A DNA stretch of 64,000 nt from Heliopora coerulea (Eukaryota; Cnidaria; Anthozoa; Scleralcyonacea; Helioporidae). The position numbers were made by a program, and so were the translations under genes. Below are positions 61,001 through 64,000 of the stretch, in pieces. The notes below the pieces were generated by a model. It was not told the DNA's origin. It ran no database searches and saw only the letters and a program-made list of their open reading frames with translations. Position 1 is the stretch's first letter. Each line of letters starts with the position of its first letter. The stretch covers positions 1,054,001 to 1,118,000 of the forward strand of contig JASJOG010000011.1 of the NCBI GenBank assembly GCA_030142905.1, read 5' to 3'.

Positions 61001-63885
61001 GGTTGAATATAAACATTAGTTCTCACCGAATATATTCGAAGCATTTCTATTTACATTAATAAATGTAGGAGTAGAATAAACAAGATTTATAGGGAACTAT
61101 AAAATATGTATTAAAACCCTACAACCTATAGTCACAATATGACACTATAAGACACTTCAGCTTCTCCTGATTATAAAGCCTTCTAAAATACATGGATGGC
61201 GCTTGAACGTTTCCGCAATTCAGCTGTCGTTGTAAAACGTCGTTCTTGGGAAAATTTCGTTATCTGAATTTGTCTGTATCAAACTTAAGGGATGTTTTCT
61301 TTTCCGAATTGGATTTAGCGAAAGCTGAGACATCTGCTGGAAACTACATACTGAAGAAAGCTCCAGCAAAACTCGAATGGTCGAGCAAAAACTAACCCTT
61401 AAAATCTGAGACAACAGATTTTCACACTCCGTTTACACTAAGCCAAAATATCAGGTTTGTACAACAATCAATGCACCGGGCGGCCACCTCAATCATACAC
61501 TAAATAATAAACCATTTCTGTCTATCTGTTTCATTCGCAATGACACTTCTAAAACATTCTGCTGGGCATTGATTTTTCTGACATGGTCTGGTTTGCAAGG
61601 GTGTTCGAAATCATGTCGCAGTCGCAGAAAAGCTTGATGGCAATTTAAACATGAAAGAACGGTTTAGCGTTCATGATGTACATGATTATTTCTCATTTCA
61701 AATTCTGTAAATTTTTTGACATAAGATGTTCATGGTATGTCCACATCTAACCGGATGAGGCCATAAGTTTTGCCGGTCAATTTATACCCATTCAATGCTA
61801 ATATTCTGCTCTGCTTATGCCAACAATTTTCCTACTTTCGGTTTAGAAGGCATTTCGCCCATACGTTATGAGCGCGAATTGTTACTGAGAAATAATCAAT
61901 TGGAATTGGTTTAGTTATGTCCTCATAAAATGGCCATAAATTCGTATATTTTCCGTTTCTTTGTATGGTAATAATTTTTACAGTTTTCAAAGTAAATCGG
62001 GTGTACGCTGAGTCATTACTCAACGGAGCTCAACTATTCGCTTAGTCGAATAAACGAATTGACTGTGGACGGAAGAGTAACTGCCTATGTATTAACGTAA
62101 TGCATGGAGGGAAGATGTGCTGCATGGGTGCATTGCTTGGAAGGAATATACGCCAGCGATCTAGCAGATTCGCTCAAAATGCAAAACTTTTTCGAAGAAT
62201 TATCCGGGAGGTGATAACAAGGTAACAGAAGATTGAAAAAACAAATTAAAAACATGTCAAAAACAGGAAGAGGTAAATGACAACACAAACAAAACACAGT
62301 GTTGCTAGTTTAGTAGTGACGTGAGATTATCGAAAAGGAAAGTAGCAGCATTTTCTAACTGCTTCAGTGCGCGAAAAGGCGCTTGTGCTATAGACGGGTA
62401 TTTGTGTAACATTCTCTGGGATCAAGTTGCTTTCAGCATCTTGTGCATTCCCTTCATTGACAAAACTATCTATGCGCAGACTGAATAGCCAAGACAAAGG
62501 CTATAACGTTGGCGTAGGAAGGTTCGAAATATTGGGAAGTCCAAAGTCGGAGATAGTTAAGCGCAAAATAAGAAAAGTTTTTGAGTTTAATGATGTCTTG
62601 GTTTAATCAAATTAGATCTTAATAGATTCAGATTTCTTGAAGGGACGATGACTTCTAGACGAGTCAAATTGACCTTCAGAGACGATGAAAATAAATATTT
62701 TGATGCTTAGTTGATATCTTGATATCGGCAATGCTGGCGATGAGCCACTCCTAAATTCGTGTAATCAATCATGAGTAAATTAGAATGATAAAGGTTCTAT
62801 GATTACGAAATCTTAGATTGGTGTTAAAAAATCACTGATACATCTAGTCCACAGTATTGATACAAAGGCATTTGACTAATAAGTCCAAAAGACCTGTTCT
62901 GTGAGGTTTTTATTATCAGATCCATCGATTATCATAAATCTTTGGAGGAAACTGCGTCAAGAGTTCTAATTCAGGTTCCCAACTTGGTCGTAATTTTGGT
63001 GAATTACCTTTAAAACTTAAAGTGGTCATTGCAGAGTTTCCGGGAAATTTGCAAAGCTCCTGAACTTTCCTAAGTTCCTAACTCCATATTATAATTTCCT
63101 GACGTCCGGCTTGGTGACCAAAAAATTCTCAACTTTTCCAAATTTGGAAAACCAATATGGACATGGATATATAAGAAAGATGAGCTAAGATTACTCTACT
63201 GAGGTGTGAAGGGTTACATTTAGGAAAAAGAAAATGGATGGCAACACAAGCTTGAAGGAAAAGGTTATTGGGGATACTGCGGAACGATACTCAAGGAATG
63301 GTGTTTCCAAACTTCACATCGTTCTTTTGGGGGCAGGGAAGCAGTTTACTAACAGGATTACCTCAATGACCCGTTCAAACAGCAAGAAAGCATAAATTTG
63401 ATAAAGAATACCAAAGCACCAGTTCGTGTAATGTTTAGGTGTGATATACGAACGCCAACAAGCACGTTTACGAGGAGATCTGTTAAGAAGAAAATGGAGA
63501 ATCTAGTCCATACGGACACTAGAGAATTATTACAGATGATAGTCGTTCAAAGTAATACGCGATATGATAAGGCATACAATCCCTCATCAAGAGGGGATCA
63601 ACAAGATGTTCGACTCCAAGGAAATTTTTTTTTGTTGGATTAAAAAGTGTTAGTTGGACAAATGAACTTTAAGAACCTTGTTTAACTAACAAAAGACTTC
63701 TGTAATGGCCTTTTGGGTGAAAGAATACCAAAAAATAAAGAAACGTCTCTTCAGTTAGACCTTGAACCGAACGGTTATCTAACGTTGTCCGCTTGTGCAA
63801 CTTGAAATACTTACTATTTGACTTTTGAAAACATCAGAATAACCTACACGAATATTCTGCCCAAAAAAACCAAGCTTCATATCTT
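61001..63885. other. Region with no supported feature
   Basis: AT-rich and without recognisable protein motifs, tRNA or clear terminal repeats. ORFs of 60-80 codons on both strands (for example 63398-63643, basic) have neither splice context nor known domains. Confidence 0.5.
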
Positions 63886-63889
63886 CCGA

Positions 63890-64000
63890 CTACTTAAATT
63901 CCCGGAGGCTATATAGACATATTTATTGCCTAAACAGTTTCGAAATTACCCCACTCGTGACGCGCGCTGTCAAGTCACGAGATGCTGTGGGTTATATTTA
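63890..64000 (+). repeat. Recurrent module, unit 4 (cut by window edge)
   Basis: tagacatatttattgcctaa, acagtttcgaaattacccca, ctcgtgacgcgcgctgtcaa and gtcacgagat match unit 2 at 57318-57460 (cagagcccgaatagtttcgaaattatcgcactcgtgacgc region). The copy begins about 100 bp before the right edge. Confidence 0.45.

Noticed and set aside
63398..63643. 81-codon basic plus-strand ORF
   Set aside because: No domain and an unlikely start context; could be an exon of an off-window gene, but nothing supports it.

Overview
This is a eukaryotic, animal window, most likely from an anthozoan cnidarian such as a stony coral. The evidence is direct: AT-rich DNA, short exons (about 40-330 bp) with GT...AG introns, and single-copy animal genes (KARS1, GST, SLC66A2, SSNA1, RBM18, PDRG1). 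There are also a multi-saposin secreted protein, a secreted collagen-like protein, LINE remnants, tRNA-derived SINEs and many foldback/MITE elements. The coral assignment is inference; no marker in the window proves it. Gene models were built by reading exons, splice sites and phases by eye. Most close exactly: exon lengths agree with phase and total lengths match known orthologues.

Layout. 0.8-1.3 kb (-): the 5' end of lysyl-tRNA synthetase, running off the left edge, with a possible second, mitochondrial first exon. 1.7-3.8 kb (+): a two-exon secreted-type NAD-dependent epimerase/dehydratase. 4.5-10.1 kb (-): a six-exon rho/GSTA-type glutathione S-transferase with one GC-AG intron. 11.0-16.0 kb (-): the PQ-loop transporter SLC66A2 with a dead LINE fragment in an intron. 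16.8-18.8 kb (-): SSNA1. 19.8-21.1 kb (-): two small unrecognised genes, one a Cys-rich single-pass membrane protein. 21.5-25.6 kb (-): RBM18, head-to-head with an unnamed Lys/Ser-rich nuclear-type protein (25.7-29.4 kb, +). 29.9-31.4 kb (-): an unrecognised basic protein, head-to-head with PDRG1 (31.5-34.6 kb, +). 35.2-40.3 kb (-): a four-saposin-domain secreted protein whose first intron holds a 178-bp tandem array. 41.4-43.2 kb: a 5'-truncated LINE with an (AAT)n tail. 45.1-52.7 kb (+): a seven-exon secreted collagen-like protein with a coiled coil, a second Gly-X-Y block and a Cys-rich tail containing nine consecutive Asp.

52.7-64 kb has no gene I can support. It contains (TA)n/(CA)n microsatellites and a diverged, tandemly repeated 1-3 kb module that recurs at least three times, with a fourth copy starting at the right edge. 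Parts look like a promoter plus a non-coding first exon ending in a splice donor.

The genes do not form a pathway. They are housekeeping (KARS1, PDRG1, RBM18), ciliary/centriolar (SSNA1), membrane transport (SLC66A2), detoxification (GST) and secreted matrix/lipid-binding (collagen-like, saposin) functions. The notable organisation is two head-to-head gene pairs with about 100 bp between start codons. Points most worth following are the matched loss of disulphide partners in the saposin protein, the acidic collagen-like protein, the recurrent non-coding module at the right end, the putative dual-targeting KARS1 splice choice, and the foldback/palindromic repeat families.
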